A stretch of DNA of 11,292 nucleotides from Fen-1038 sp042408355 (GCA_042408355.1 JBHORD010000144.1:1-11292), one strand, 5' to 3'; counted from the stretch's first letter, positions 1-6,940 are shown. Numbers and translations are program-made. Notes: a model not told the origin generated them from the sequence alone.

Positions 1-244
1 AGACCACTACTTCATCCTGGTTGACGTTGCGAATGATTTGCGCGTTTTGATCCGGCTGTGTTCTCAACGGCGTCGAATAAAAATTCGGCGTGACGGCAAT
101 CCGCCCCAAGCGATCGCCCGCCGGAAATTGCGGCAGCGGCGCGGCTGTATTGAAGGCTCCCTTAAACGGATTCAATGCCAATGCGCCGAGGCCAAGACCT
201 GTGAGTTTTAGAAAATCACGACGAGAGAATGGTGGCTGTGACAT
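1..244 (-). CDS. Tat-exported protein, N-terminal fragment (SH3-like; possibly L,D-transpeptidase)
   Basis: Only the first 81 codons lie in the window; the gene runs off the left edge. The protein starts MSQPPFSRRDFLKLTGLG. This is a twin-arginine signal (S7-R8-R9-D10-F11-L12-K13) followed by a hydrophobic Gly/Ala/Leu stretch to about residue 26, so the folded protein should be exported by the Tat system. From about residue 47 the sequence (GRIAVTPNFYSTPLRTQP, then a Q-x-A-x-I-I-R-N-V segment) resembles the start of a bacterial SH3-like domain. In Anaerolineae such Tat/SH3 proteins often end in an L,D-transpeptidase (YkuD) domain, but that part is outside the window, so the enzymatic call is inference. 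The ATG has an AAAGG-type ribosome site about 7 nt upstream and its own candidate promoter. It lies 74 nt beyond the hydrolase gene on the same strand. Confidence 0.75.
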   Translation of the reverse strand, partial: MSQPPFSRRDFLKLTGLGLGALALNPFKGAFNTAAPLPQFPAGDRLGRIAVTPNFYSTPLRTQPDQNAQIIRNVNQDEVVV

Positions 245-278
245 GCAATTACCTTTTCATAAAATGCCAAACGGGACA

Positions 279-307
279 AGGATAATCGTAAAAAGACGCA
301 ACGTCAA
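279..307 (-). promoter_or_regulatory. Candidate sigma-70 promoter for the Tat-exported gene
   Basis: On the minus strand TTGACG (302-307) is separated by 17 nt from TATCCT (279-284). This is a 5/6 match to the -35 and a 4/6 match to the -10. Transcription would start near 272, giving a leader of about 28 nt that contains the ribosome site. It lies in the short gap after the hydrolase stop codon, so the Tat gene may be transcribed on its own as well as by read-through. Confidence 0.4.
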
Positions 308-318
308 CGTGAAGATTA

Positions 319-987
319 TCATCGTCTAAGCGATGCGAAGAATTGTTCCAGACCACGCATACAATTCGCACTGACTTTATGACCGACTTCATCCTCGCAA
401 AATGTGACCTTTGCGCCGGCGCGTTCCAGCATCGCGACGGACTGCCGCGCATATTCGATGTTGACCATTTCATCCAGCGTTCCGTGCGCGACGAAAATCG
501 GCTTGCCGTTTAATGGGCGTTTTTCAATCCACGATTCTGCGCCCGCTGGAACGAACCCCGACAAGGCGGCCGCGCATCGAATGCGTTCGGGATACAAAAG
601 CGCAATGACGCTCGTCAGCGCCGCGCCCTGGCTAAAGCCCATCACATCGAACTGAAGCGCGTCAATTTGATTTTGTGCGGCGTACGCGTCGACCATCGCA
701 ATCAACGCCTCGGCGGAAACGCGAAAATCCTCCAGCCTGGGCGGACCGGATCGCGGCTCCGGCGATCCGCGCCACGAATAACCGGCCGGTTTCGCCGCGT
801 ACGGCGCCCGCGGCGCGATCATCCAGAAATCACGCGGCAGGTTGCGCGTGAAAACCCACATCGAATTTTCGTCGCCCGTCCAGCCATGGATCAACAAAAG
901 CAAACGCGGTGCGCCTTCCGCCGCCGGCCGGACGCGCAATGTCCAGTTTTGAAACGCAATCAAATCTGTATCACTTTGAATTTGCAT
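319..987 (-). CDS. Alpha/beta hydrolase, phospholipase/carboxylesterase type
   Basis: A 222-aa serine hydrolase, about the usual size for the phospholipase/carboxylesterase (PF02230-like) family, with no signal peptide, so probably cytoplasmic. The oxyanion-side motif L-I-H-G-W-T-G-D-E is at 32-40. The nucleophile elbow G-F-S-Q-G-A puts the catalytic serine at 119. The acid is most likely Asp172 in H-G-T-L-D-E-M-V, and the base His203 in V-G-H-K. It should cleave carboxylic esters, perhaps short-chain or lysophospholipid esters; the true substrate cannot be read from sequence. The ATG at 987 overlaps the end of the small membrane-protein gene by 17 nt, so it is the third gene of the patatin operon and probably translationally coupled, since no strong ribosome site precedes it. 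Confidence 0.88.
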   Translation of the reverse strand: MQIQSDTDLIAFQNWTLRVRPAAEGAPRLLLLIHGWTGDENSMWVFTRNLPRDFWMIAPRAPYAAKPAGYSWRGSPEPRSGPPRLEDFRVSAEALIAMVDAYAAQNQIDALQFDVMGFSQGAALTSVIALLYPERIRCAAALSGFVPAGAESWIEKRPLNGKPIFVAHGTLDEMVNIEYARQSVAMLERAGAKVTFCEDEVGHKVSANCMRGLEQFFASLRR

Positions 988-1198
988 GTTTTACAATCCA
1001 ATCAATGCCCAATAACGCCAGAAGAATCAAACCGATCGGCACCAGCGCGCCAAGCAGGCACAACAAACCGAAGAGCGCCGCGCCGGGTCCGTAAATAAAA
1101 TAGATCAACGCAACGCCAACCACGTACAACAAAAAGAACGCGCCGGCGGCAAGCCGCACATTGGTCTGTCTTGCATAGCTTCGCAAATCACGCTTCAC
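971..1198 (-). CDS. Small two-helix membrane protein, hypothetical
   Basis: A 75-aa protein of unknown function. The chosen start is GTG at 1198-1196, which shares one base with the TAG stop of the patatin gene (TAGTG), a common coupling arrangement. An in-frame ATG at 1240 would add 14 residues, but they would overlap patatin coding sequence. After a basic N-terminus (K-R-D-L-R-S-Y-A-R) there are two hydrophobic segments, about residues 16-36 and 39-66, with a short G-P-G turn between them, and a short basic tail. This predicts a two-pass inner-membrane protein with a cytoplasmic N-terminus. Its place between two lipid/ester hydrolases suggests a membrane-related accessory role, but no domain is recognised. 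Confidence 0.72.
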   Translation of the reverse strand: MKRDLRSYARQTNVRLAAGAFFLLYVVGVALIYFIYGPGAALFGLLCLLGALVPIGLILLALLGIDWIVKHANSK

Positions 1199-2076
1199 TA
1201 GTTCGGCCCAAAGACCCGCAGGCGCAAACGATTCGTCCACGAGGTGACGCGTTTGAGTTCCGGCAGGGCCTGGCGCGCGGCCGCTTCACCGCGCGCGGCA
1301 ATTGCGCGCACATCCACCTGATCGAGAATGCCGATATCATCCACATCCGGCCGGATGACGACATCCGGCTTTTCAAGCTGGAGTCGAAGTTCCGTGATCT
1401 GCCGGTTTCCGATATCTATCGAACGCATAAAAATATCGAAGGCTTGCGCGATGCGCAAACGGCTCAAACGCGAGACCAATGGCGCCGGCAACGCGCTGGA
1501 CAGCGGCATCGTCACAGAGCGTGGCGGCTGACCAAGAGGAGCGTTAAGCGGCACTGCCACAACCGGCAACTCCGGCGCCAGCGAACGCGCCAGCGCGACC
1601 GGCACCGGGTTCAACACGCCGCCGTCGAGCAACTCCAGACCGTTCATGTGGAAGGCCGGAAAAATTCCCGGCACTGCAATGGTGGATAGAATCGCGTCGC
1701 GCACGTTTCCGCTTTTCAAAACGATCTCACGCGAAGTTTGCAGATCAACGGCAGTGACCGCGCACGGGATCTTCAACTCTTCAAACGTCCGCTCGCCAAA
1801 ATGATGATCCAGCCATTGGCGCACGCGGCCCAATCCGAGAAAGGATGGACTCTCCTCTGCGAGACGGTCATACAAACGCGATTGATCCACAGCCGCAAAG
1901 AGTTCCTCGATCTCGTCCGGACTGCGGCCGGCCGCGTAGAAACATGCCACCATGCCGCCAAAACTTGTACCGGCAATCGCGCGGATGCGGAAGCCCTCTT
2001 TTTCCAAAACGCGCAGAACCCCAATGTGCGAGTTTCCCCTGGCTCCTCCGCCGCCTAATGCAACTGATATATCCAT
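1198..2076 (-). CDS. Patatin-like phospholipase
   Basis: A 292-aa patatin-family lipid acyl hydrolase with a Ser-Asp catalytic dyad. The glycine-rich oxyanion motif G-G-G-G-A-R-G is at 8-14, the nucleophile motif G-T-S-F-G-G at 36-41 (Ser38), and the catalytic aspartate Asp151 in D-G-G at 151-153, followed by the usual N-P-V-P. The layout matches short bacterial stand-alone patatins (RssA/YlbK-like) with no extra nucleotide-binding or membrane domain. The expected reaction is release of fatty acids from membrane or storage lipids; some bacterial members are effectors, but nothing here points to secretion. A GGAAGGA ribosome site lies about 6 nt before the ATG. It is the first gene of a three-gene operon whose next member starts on its stop codon. 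Confidence 0.92.
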   Translation of the reverse strand: MDISVALGGGGARGNSHIGVLRVLEKEGFRIRAIAGTSFGGMVACFYAAGRSPDEIEELFAAVDQSRLYDRLAEESPSFLGLGRVRQWLDHHFGERTFEELKIPCAVTAVDLQTSREIVLKSGNVRDAILSTIAVPGIFPAFHMNGLELLDGGVLNPVPVALARSLAPELPVVAVPLNAPLGQPPRSVTMPLSSALPAPLVSRLSRLRIAQAFDIFMRSIDIGNRQITELRLQLEKPDVVIRPDVDDIGILDQVDVRAIAARGEAAARQALPELKRVTSWTNRLRLRVFGPN

Positions 2077-2218
2077 TCGATCCTTCCCAATCCTTTGATC
2101 AATTCGCCTGTTTTTTTCTTACGAACTGATGTTGCGCAATTTCCCTGCAGTGCGGCATTCATACCGACTGAAAATGCGAAATAAATCTCACGCTGCTGCA
2201 TAAGATGAGTTACGAATA

Positions 2219-2224
2219 ATTATA
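2219..2224 (-). promoter_or_regulatory. Possible -10 element for the patatin operon
   Basis: A perfect TATAAT lies on the minus strand about 140 nt before the patatin ATG, in the 185-nt gap after the aminotransferase stop. No convincing -35 is placed 16-18 nt upstream, where the bases read AAATGC. The call therefore rests on the -10 alone. It directly abuts a small stem-loop that may end the upstream transcript. Confidence 0.25.
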
Positions 2225-2243
2225 GCCAGTTTTACCGGCTGGC
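2225..2243 (-). terminator. Small stem-loop after the aminotransferase gene, weak terminator candidate
   Basis: On the minus strand GCCAGCCGGTAAAACTGGC can fold with GCCAG pairing CTGGC, or as a 6-bp stem (GCCGGT/ACTGGC, one G-T wobble) with an AAA loop. It lies 18 nt past the aminotransferase stop and is followed by the A/T-rich TATAATTATT rather than a clean U-run, so termination would be inefficient. The remainder of the 2077-2261 gap shows nothing else convincing. Confidence 0.3.
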
Positions 2244-2261
2244 ATTTGTGATTTGCCAATC

Positions 2262-3410
2262 TTATAATCGCAGTGTGTGTTTCAAAGCCCCCAGCAGACG
2301 ATGCGCATCGCGGCGCGTGTTATATCCTTGAATCGAGATACGAATCAATTTTCGGCCATTCCATTCAATGAGCGGCACTTCAATCCGATATTCGCCGTAT
2401 AAACGCGCTTTCCATTCGACGATATCGGTTTCCGGCGGAAGCGGCGCGGCCGCCATCTGAGCATACCATGAATCGTCTGGATAAAACGCTGGCAAGCCGG
2501 TAATCTCAACGATGCCGGAAAGGGTTTCAGCCAGCAAATCATGGCACGCGGCGCGAACCCGATCCCAATCGTGACTCTGCTGAAAGTCAATTGCATCCGG
2601 CACAGATAAAAACGCGGCGACATCGCGCGTTCCCCACCATTCGTGATGGTCAATAAACGTTGAATTGCCGGGCGTTTCAGATTCATATCCCCACGATACA
2701 ACCAACGGCTTGAGCAAATGTTGAACCTCGGGGCGCGCATAAAGAAACCCGGCCCCCTTTGGAGCGCAAAGCCATTTATGCAAATTGCCGCCATAGAAGT
2801 CCGCGCCGAGCGAAGGCAAATCAAGCGGAATCTGGCCAGGTGCATGTGCGCCATCAATGATTGTCAAAATACCCGCCTGCCTTGCGCGTCGGACAATTTC
2901 CCGAACGGGAAAAATAATTGCAGTCGGACTGGTGATGTGACTCAAAAATATCACGCGCGTCCTGGCCGTTACGCCGCGAAAGAATTCTTTGACCATTTCA
3001 TCAACGGAATTCAATGGAACTCTGACCGGCTGGCGGACGATTTTAAAGCCATGCTCCTTCGCCAGAAACCGCCACATCCGATCCAATGCGCCATATTCGT
3101 GGTTGGTGGTCAGCACTTCATCGTTTGGACCCAGATTCAACGAGCGCGCCGCGATGTTCAAAGCAATCGTCACGTTTTGTGTATAAACGAGATCATCCGC
3201 GCCGGCGTGAAAATATTCCGCCAGCGCAGCGCGAGCCGAACGCATCAAATCGTTGTGACGGCGGCCCAAAAACTCAACCGGCTGTCTTTCCAATTCCCTT
3301 TGCCAGCGTTGGTATGCGCGGAATACAGGTTTGGGGACCGCGCCAAAAGAACCGTGGTTTAAAAAGACAACATCTCGATCCAGGAGGAAAGATTTTTTCA
3401 GGGAGAACAT
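2262..3410 (-). CDS. Class V aminotransferase family PLP enzyme (isopenicillin-N-epimerase-like)
   Basis: A 382-aa PLP-dependent enzyme of aminotransferase class V, cytoplasmic. Landmarks counted from this start are: the N-terminal L-N-H-G-S-F-G at 17-23; E-R-Q-P-V-E-F-L-G-R in the early helix; T-N-H-E-Y-G-A near 102; D-G-A-H-A-P-G-Q at 186-193, where the aspartate contacts the pyridine nitrogen; and G-N-L-H-K-W-L with the Schiff-base lysine at about 212. This set matches the branch annotated as isopenicillin N epimerase, whose members outside beta-lactam producers have unproven substrates and may act as epimerases or desulfurases. No beta-lactam gene is nearby. Longer in-frame starts exist at 3443 and 3500. 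I prefer 3410 because the family usually begins about ten residues before the L-D-x-D-V-x-F-L-N-H-G motif, and because a TATAAT ends six bases upstream. Confidence 0.87.
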   Translation of the reverse strand: MFSLKKSFLLDRDVVFLNHGSFGAVPKPVFRAYQRWQRELERQPVEFLGRRHNDLMRSARAALAEYFHAGADDLVYTQNVTIALNIAARSLNLGPNDEVLTTNHEYGALDRMWRFLAKEHGFKIVRQPVRVPLNSVDEMVKEFFRGVTARTRVIFLSHITSPTAIIFPVREIVRRARQAGILTIIDGAHAPGQIPLDLPSLGADFYGGNLHKWLCAPKGAGFLYARPEVQHLLKPLVVSWGYESETPGNSTFIDHHEWWGTRDVAAFLSVPDAIDFQQSHDWDRVRAACHDLLAETLSGIVEITGLPAFYPDDSWYAQMAAAPLPPETDIVEWKARLYGEYRIEVPLIEWNGRKLIRISIQGYNTRRDAHRLLGALKHTLRL

Positions 3411-3416
3411 TCGATC

Positions 3417-3422
3417 ATTATA
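3417..3422 (-). promoter_or_regulatory. Candidate -10 box giving a leaderless aminotransferase mRNA
   Basis: A perfect TATAAT on the minus strand is followed by six bases and then the ATG at 3410. The predicted transcription start therefore falls on or next to the start codon itself. No Shine-Dalgarno sequence precedes this ATG, which fits leaderless translation. The -35 region (about 3440-3445, TTATGG) is a poor match, which lowers confidence. Confidence 0.35.
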
Positions 3423-3501
3423 AAGCGCCGCCGTGGAATCCATAAGGAATTTCGCGCACGTGCCGAACAGGAAATTCACAGCGTCGTTTCGGCGGCGCAT
3501 G

Positions 3502-3510
3502 TGTTACAAT
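3502..3510 (+). promoter_or_regulatory. Extended -10 promoter for the tup operon
   Basis: TGTTACAAT is an extended -10 element (TGn plus TACAAT, 5/6 to consensus) located 32 nt before the regulator ATG. Transcription would start near 3517, giving a leader of roughly 25 nt. No good -35 is seen at 3481-3488, as is usual for extended -10 promoters. It faces away from the aminotransferase promoter about 80 nt to the left. Confidence 0.45.
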
Positions 3511-3529
3511 AAAACAGCGATTAAGTTTT
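3511..3529. promoter_or_regulatory. Candidate operator: AAAAC-N9-GTTTT inverted repeat
   Basis: AAAAC (3511-3515) and GTTTT (3525-3529) form a 5-9-5 inverted repeat covering the predicted transcription start, immediately downstream of the extended -10. This is where a winged-helix autorepressor would block initiation, so it is a reasonable operator candidate for the gene that follows. The arms are short and A/T-rich, so chance is a real alternative. Confidence 0.25.
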
Positions 3530-3541
3530 TCCTAAACCGCT

Positions 3542-4516
3542 ATGCAAAACGTCGAACCCCTGCACGCTTTCAGCCAGATCAAAGCGCTTTCGGATCCGCG
3601 CCGCATGATGATTCTGCGATTGCTCATGGCAAAGCCGGCCACCCTCACCCATTTGGCGCGGACCATGAAACAGTCGCCGGCGTGGATTCGCCATCACCTC
3701 AAAATACTTGAAGCCGCGAGCCTGGTTGAACTAGCCGAAGTCCGTACAACCGGCACCATAACAGAAAAATATTACCGGGCCAAAGCCGGCGCATTCTTTC
3801 TGCGGGAACTCGTTCTTCCAAAGGGCAAAAAGCCAGCGGTGATTTTTTCAGGAAGTCACGATCTGGCTTTGGAAGATATTGCCGAAGATCTGAGCAAACA
3901 TTTTCTCCTGTTGGGCATGCCGGTCGGTTCCCTGGACGGATTGATGAATCTCCGTCAGGGACTTTGTCAAATCACGGGTGTCCACCTTCTTGATGAAAGC
4001 GGCGAGTACAACACGCCTTTTATCCGGCAAATCTTCCCGGACCGCGAGGTGGAAATCGTCACCCTCGCCCATCGCACTCAAGGATTGATGGTCGCGCCGG
4101 GCAATCCAAAGACCATCAAACGCATTGCTGATTTGGCCCGCCCAAATATACATTTTGTAAATCGAAATGCGGGTTCGGGAACGCGCCTCTGGTTCGATAA
4201 TGAGTTGAAACGAATCAAACTCGATCCCAAATCCATTCGCGGCTACGACCGTGTTGTCAAAACACATAGCGAGGCGGCCTCATTGATCGAATCAGGAAAA
4301 GCCGATGCCGCTTTGGGATTGCAAGCCGCCGCGCATCAACACAAAATTGATTTCATCCCATTGTTTGAAGAACGTTATGACCTCGTCCTGCCGCGCGAGA
4401 ACGAAAAGACGCTTGCACCTTTACTCGATTACCTGCAGACCTCCGCTTTCCGCGGCAAACTTAATTCGCTGACAGGCTATAACGCGGCTCACAGCGGCGA
4501 GCAAATTCCACTCTAG
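3542..4516 (+). CDS. Winged-helix regulator fused to PBP-like oxyanion-sensing domain (tup operon regulator)
   Basis: A 324-aa one-component regulator. Residues about 8-90 form an ArsR-like winged helix: A-L-S-D-P-R-R at 15-21, recognition region Q-S-P-A-W-I-R-H-H-L-K at 44-54, and a wing at about 66-80. It lacks the cysteine metal sites of classical ArsR sensors. Residues about 98-310 form a periplasmic-binding-protein-like domain (PF12727-like), with S-G-S-H-D-L-A-L at 103-110, N-R-N-A-G-S-G-T-R at 207-215 and D-A-A-L-G-L at 255-260. There is no signal peptide, so this domain should bind ligand in the cytoplasm, as in ModE-type or PBP-fused regulators. It lies only 9 nt before tupA, so tungstate or molybdate is the likely ligand and the operon the likely target. 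Direction of control is not visible. No Shine-Dalgarno precedes the ATG. Confidence 0.85.
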   Translation: MQNVEPLHAFSQIKALSDPRRMMILRLLMAKPATLTHLARTMKQSPAWIRHHLKILEAASLVELAEVRTTGTITEKYYRAKAGAFFLRELVLPKGKKPAVIFSGSHDLALEDIAEDLSKHFLLLGMPVGSLDGLMNLRQGLCQITGVHLLDESGEYNTPFIRQIFPDREVEIVTLAHRTQGLMVAPGNPKTIKRIADLARPNIHFVNRNAGSGTRLWFDNELKRIKLDPKSIRGYDRVVKTHSEAASLIESGKADAALGLQAAAHQHKIDFIPLFEERYDLVLPRENEKTLAPLLDYLQTSAFRGKLNSLTGYNAAHSGEQIPL

Positions 4517-4525
4517 GAGAGAAAT

Positions 4526-5407
4526 ATGAAATCTCGTTCGTATTTGATTTTCGGGCTGGTCATCATCCTTGCATTTGCGTTTTCGGCATGCGGCCCCGCC
4601 GCTGCGACCAACGTCTCGAAGCCGGTCAACCCGGACCTGATTCTGGCAACGACCACCAGCACGCAAGACTCGGGTCTGCTCGACGTGTTGATTCCGCTCT
4701 TCGAACAGCAGACCGGCTACAACGTCAAGGTGGTTGCGGTGGGGACAGGTCAAGCGCTGCAAATGGGACAGCAAGGCAACGCCGACGTCCTGCTCGTCCA
4801 CGCGCCGTCGTCCGAAAAAACGTACATGGCCGGCGGTTACGGCAAAGACCGCTACCTCGTGATGCACAATGACTTCATCCTCGTTGGCCCTTCCTCCGAT
4901 CCGGCCAGAATCAAAGGCGATACCGACGCCGTTGACGCATTCAAGAAGATCGCGGCGGCTAGCGCCACATTCATTTCACGCGGCGATCAATCCGGCACAA
5001 ACACGAAGGAACTGTCGCTGTGGAAGAGCGCCGGTATTGATCCAGCCGGCACGAAACCATCCTGGTATGTTCAGACCGGCCAAGGCATGGGCGCAACATT
5101 GATTGTCGCCTCGGAAAAGGCCGCGTATACGTTGAGCGACCGCGCCACGTATCTGGCAAACAAGGCCAACCTTCAACTTGATATTCTGGTTGAGAAGGAT
5201 AATTCGCTTCTCAACGTTTATCATGTCATCACTGTGAACCCGGATAAATGGCCCAAGGTTAATTACACGGGCGCGCTGGCTTTTGCCAAATGGATCATTT
5301 CGCCATCCATTCAAGATGTGATCGGCAAGTTCGGCGTGGACAAATTCGGCCAGCAACTGTTCGTCCCGGACGCGACCAAGACCGATGCCGATCTTGGCTT
5401 GCAATAA
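4526..5407 (+). CDS. tupA: Tungstate ABC transporter substrate-binding lipoprotein TupA
   Basis: A 293-aa extracytoplasmic binding lipoprotein that captures tungstate and delivers it to TupB. The N-terminus is basic then hydrophobic and ends in the lipobox F-S-A-C, so Cys22 should be lipidated. A short linker is followed by the TupA hallmark T-T-T-S-T-Q-D-S-G-L-L at 42-52. Other family motifs are G-T-G-Q-A-L at 73-78, N-A-D-V-L-L-V-H-A-P at 85-94, S-R-G-D-Q-S-G-T-N-T-K-E at 151-162 and T-G-Q-G-M-G at 184-189. These Thr/Ser/Arg/Gly loops form the oxyanion pocket in the family. The ribosome site AGGAGA lies 5 nt before the ATG and overlaps the upstream stop codon, so this gene should be the best translated of the operon. 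Tungstate rather than molybdate is inferred from the TupA-type signature. Confidence 0.92.
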   Translation: MKSRSYLIFGLVIILAFAFSACGPAAATNVSKPVNPDLILATTTSTQDSGLLDVLIPLFEQQTGYNVKVVAVGTGQALQMGQQGNADVLLVHAPSSEKTYMAGGYGKDRYLVMHNDFILVGPSSDPARIKGDTDAVDAFKKIAAASATFISRGDQSGTNTKELSLWKSAGIDPAGTKPSWYVQTGQGMGATLIVASEKAAYTLSDRATYLANKANLQLDILVEKDNSLLNVYHVITVNPDKWPKVNYTGALAFAKWIISPSIQDVIGKFGVDKFGQQLFVPDATKTDADLGLQ

Positions 5408-5411
5408 TTGA

Positions 5412-5440
5412 CAACAGGCAAACATCAGCGGGCGCCGTTG
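5412..5440 (+). other. Stem-loop in the tupA-tupB gap
   Basis: CAACAGGC (5412-5419) can pair with GCCGTTG (5434-5440), forming a 7-bp stem with one bulged A and a 14-nt loop, starting 5 nt after the tupA stop. There is no U-run, so it is not a terminator. Its position fits an mRNA 3'-protecting hairpin that keeps the binding protein in excess over the permease. Confidence 0.3.
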
Positions 5441-5471
5441 TTGCGAACGTTTCTTACCCTTCTTTCGGCTC

Positions 5472-6125
5472 ATGTCATTTGATCCTGAAGTTTTTCAAAT
5501 CACGATTCTTTCAGTGCAGATTTCCGCCGTTGCGACTCTGCTCAGTCTGTTGTTTGGGCTTCCGCTTGGCACATTGCTGGCATTGGGAAAATTCCCGGGT
5601 CGTTCCTTTCTTCTCAGCATCATCAACACCGGCATGGGACTGCCCCCCGTCGTCGTGGGGCTTTTTGTCGCGATGATGTTATGGCGTTCCGGTCCGCTTG
5701 GGGATTGGCATTTGATCTACACCCCGGCCGCGATGGTGATCGCTCAGGTGATCATTGCATTTCCTGTGGTTGCAGGTCTTACGGTAGCCGCACTGCAGGC
5801 GCTTGACGTCCGTTTGCAACTGCAATTGCTCGGGCTGGGGGCATCGCGCCTGCAGATGATCTGGATGTTGTGGCGCGAAGCGCGTCTGCCTTTGCTGGCG
5901 GCGCTGATGGCCGGATTCGGCAGTGTGATTTCGGAAGTCGGGGCGTCCATGATGGTGGGCGGCAACATCCGTTATCAGACGCGCGTGCTGACGACCGCCA
6001 TTGTTCTGCAAACCAGCATGGGCGATTTCAATACTGCAATCGCGCTCGGCGTCCTTTTGTTGGCGATTACATTTCTGGTCAATTGGGCGCTGACCTGGAT
6101 TCAGCAGAAAGGCTCGCGCAAATGA
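5472..6125 (+). CDS. tupB: Tungstate ABC transporter permease TupB
   Basis: A 217-aa integral membrane protein forming the transport channel, probably as a homodimer. Hydrophobic segments lie at about 10-37, 46-70, 84-110, 140-162 and 187-210, consistent with the five-helix core of this permease class. The conserved N-T-G-M-G-L-P-P-V-V-V-G-L at 52-64 is typical of TupB/WtpB-type permeases. The cytoplasmic EAA loop that contacts the ATPase starts at E136-A-R-L-P and runs through G-F-G-S-V-I-S-E-V-G-A (148-158). The start is the first ATG after a 64-nt gap and has no clear Shine-Dalgarno, suggesting lower expression than tupA. The stop overlaps the tupC start by four bases (ATGA). Confidence 0.92.
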   Translation: MSFDPEVFQITILSVQISAVATLLSLLFGLPLGTLLALGKFPGRSFLLSIINTGMGLPPVVVGLFVAMMLWRSGPLGDWHLIYTPAAMVIAQVIIAFPVVAGLTVAALQALDVRLQLQLLGLGASRLQMIWMLWREARLPLLAALMAGFGSVISEVGASMMVGGNIRYQTRVLTTAIVLQTSMGDFNTAIALGVLLLAITFLVNWALTWIQQKGSRK

Positions 6126-6841
6126 GTCTGCTTCTTCAAGTGCGCGGCCTGCTCGTGAGACGCAACCACAAGAATGTATTGCAGGTGGATTCGCTGGATG
6201 TAAGGCGCGGCGAAGTTCTGGCGGTGGTGGGTCCGAATGGCGCGGGTAAAAGCACATTGCTGCTTGCGCTGGCGCGTCTGATCCGCGCGGAACGAGGCGA
6301 AATCTTATTTGACGGCAAGCCGGCCGAGGCGGAGTCCGACGCGGCTTATCGTCGCAGGCTGGCGCTGGTGATGCAGGATTCGCTCTTGTTCGATATGTCG
6401 GTTTATGAAAATACGGCGCTTGGATTGCGTTTTCGAGGGATGCCAAAAGAAGAAATTCAGCCGCGCGTCGAAAAGTGGCTGGCGCAAATGGGCATCCCTC
6501 ATTTGAAGGCGCGGCGCGCCGTCGAACTTTCAGGAGGCGAAGCCCAGCGCGTCAGTTTGGCCCGCGCATTGGTGTTGGAACCCGAATTGTTATTGTTGGA
6601 CGAACCGTTCGCCGCCCTCGATCCGCCGACACGGACGCGTCTGCTGGATGATCTGCGCCGCATCTTGCCCGAAAGCGGCACAACTACGATTTTCGTCACC
6701 CACAATTTATCCGAAGCGCGGCAATTGGCCGGGCGCATGGTTGTCCTTTTGAACGGAAGGATTCATCAACAGGGACCGGTCCAACAAGTGATGGACGAGT
6801 CCGCCGCCAGCGAAGTGGCTGAATTCTTTTCGGAAACGTGA
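6122..6841 (+). CDS. tupC: Tungstate ABC transporter ATPase TupC
   Basis: A 239-aa ABC ATPase that powers tungstate import at the inner face of the membrane. All nucleotide-binding elements are intact: Walker A G-P-N-G-A-G-K-S-T at 37-45, Q-loop Gln85, signature L-S-G-G-E-A-Q-R at 136-143, Walker B L-L-L-L-D-E at 156-161, D-loop around A-L-D at 165-167, and the switch histidine His194. There is no C-terminal regulatory extension of the MOP/TOBE kind seen in ModC, which again favours a Tup-type system. The start is the ATG at 6122 that overlaps the tupB stop in an ATGA. The open frame continues upstream to 5870, but that part lies inside tupB and is not real. Last gene of the operon; no clear intrinsic terminator follows. 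Confidence 0.93.
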   Translation: MSLLLQVRGLLVRRNHKNVLQVDSLDVRRGEVLAVVGPNGAGKSTLLLALARLIRAERGEILFDGKPAEAESDAAYRRRLALVMQDSLLFDMSVYENTALGLRFRGMPKEEIQPRVEKWLAQMGIPHLKARRAVELSGGEAQRVSLARALVLEPELLLLDEPFAALDPPTRTRLLDDLRRILPESGTTTIFVTHNLSEARQLAGRMVVLLNGRIHQQGPVQQVMDESAASEVAEFFSET

Positions 6842-6940
6842 ATGTGCGGCCTCATTTATTTGCTCACCTTGCGCAGCAGCGCGGAGATTCATCTCACACG
6901 TTCAGGCGGCATGTTGCATTTTTCTGAATTACTCTAACAA

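Noticed and set aside
1199..1240. ATG at 1240 as the start of the small membrane protein
   Set aside because: The extra 14 residues overlap patatin coding sequence out of frame, while the GTG on the patatin stop codon gives a compact coupled start. It cannot be fully excluded.
2055..2162. 35-codon minus-strand frame overlapping the patatin start
   Set aside because: No Shine-Dalgarno, low-quality composition, and most of it occupies the patatin leader and ribosome site.
2262..3410. Beta-lactam biosynthesis role for the isopenicillin-N-epimerase-like enzyme
   Set aside because: No isopenicillin N synthase, ACV synthetase or other beta-lactam gene is present. The family name is inherited by many enzymes of unknown substrate.
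3411..3500. Longer aminotransferase starts at 3443 and 3500
   Set aside because: The extensions (M-R-R-R-N-D-A and similar) do not look like the family N-terminus, they reach the opposite promoter, and the shorter start has a -10 box directly before it.
5870..6121. N-terminal extension of the tupC frame
   Set aside because: It lies wholly inside tupB in another frame. The ATG at 6122 overlaps the tupB stop in an ATGA and begins the normal ABC ATPase sequence.
6842..6937. 31-codon frame immediately after the tupC stop
   Set aside because: It has no independent ribosome site or protein-like pattern, and is best explained as chance.
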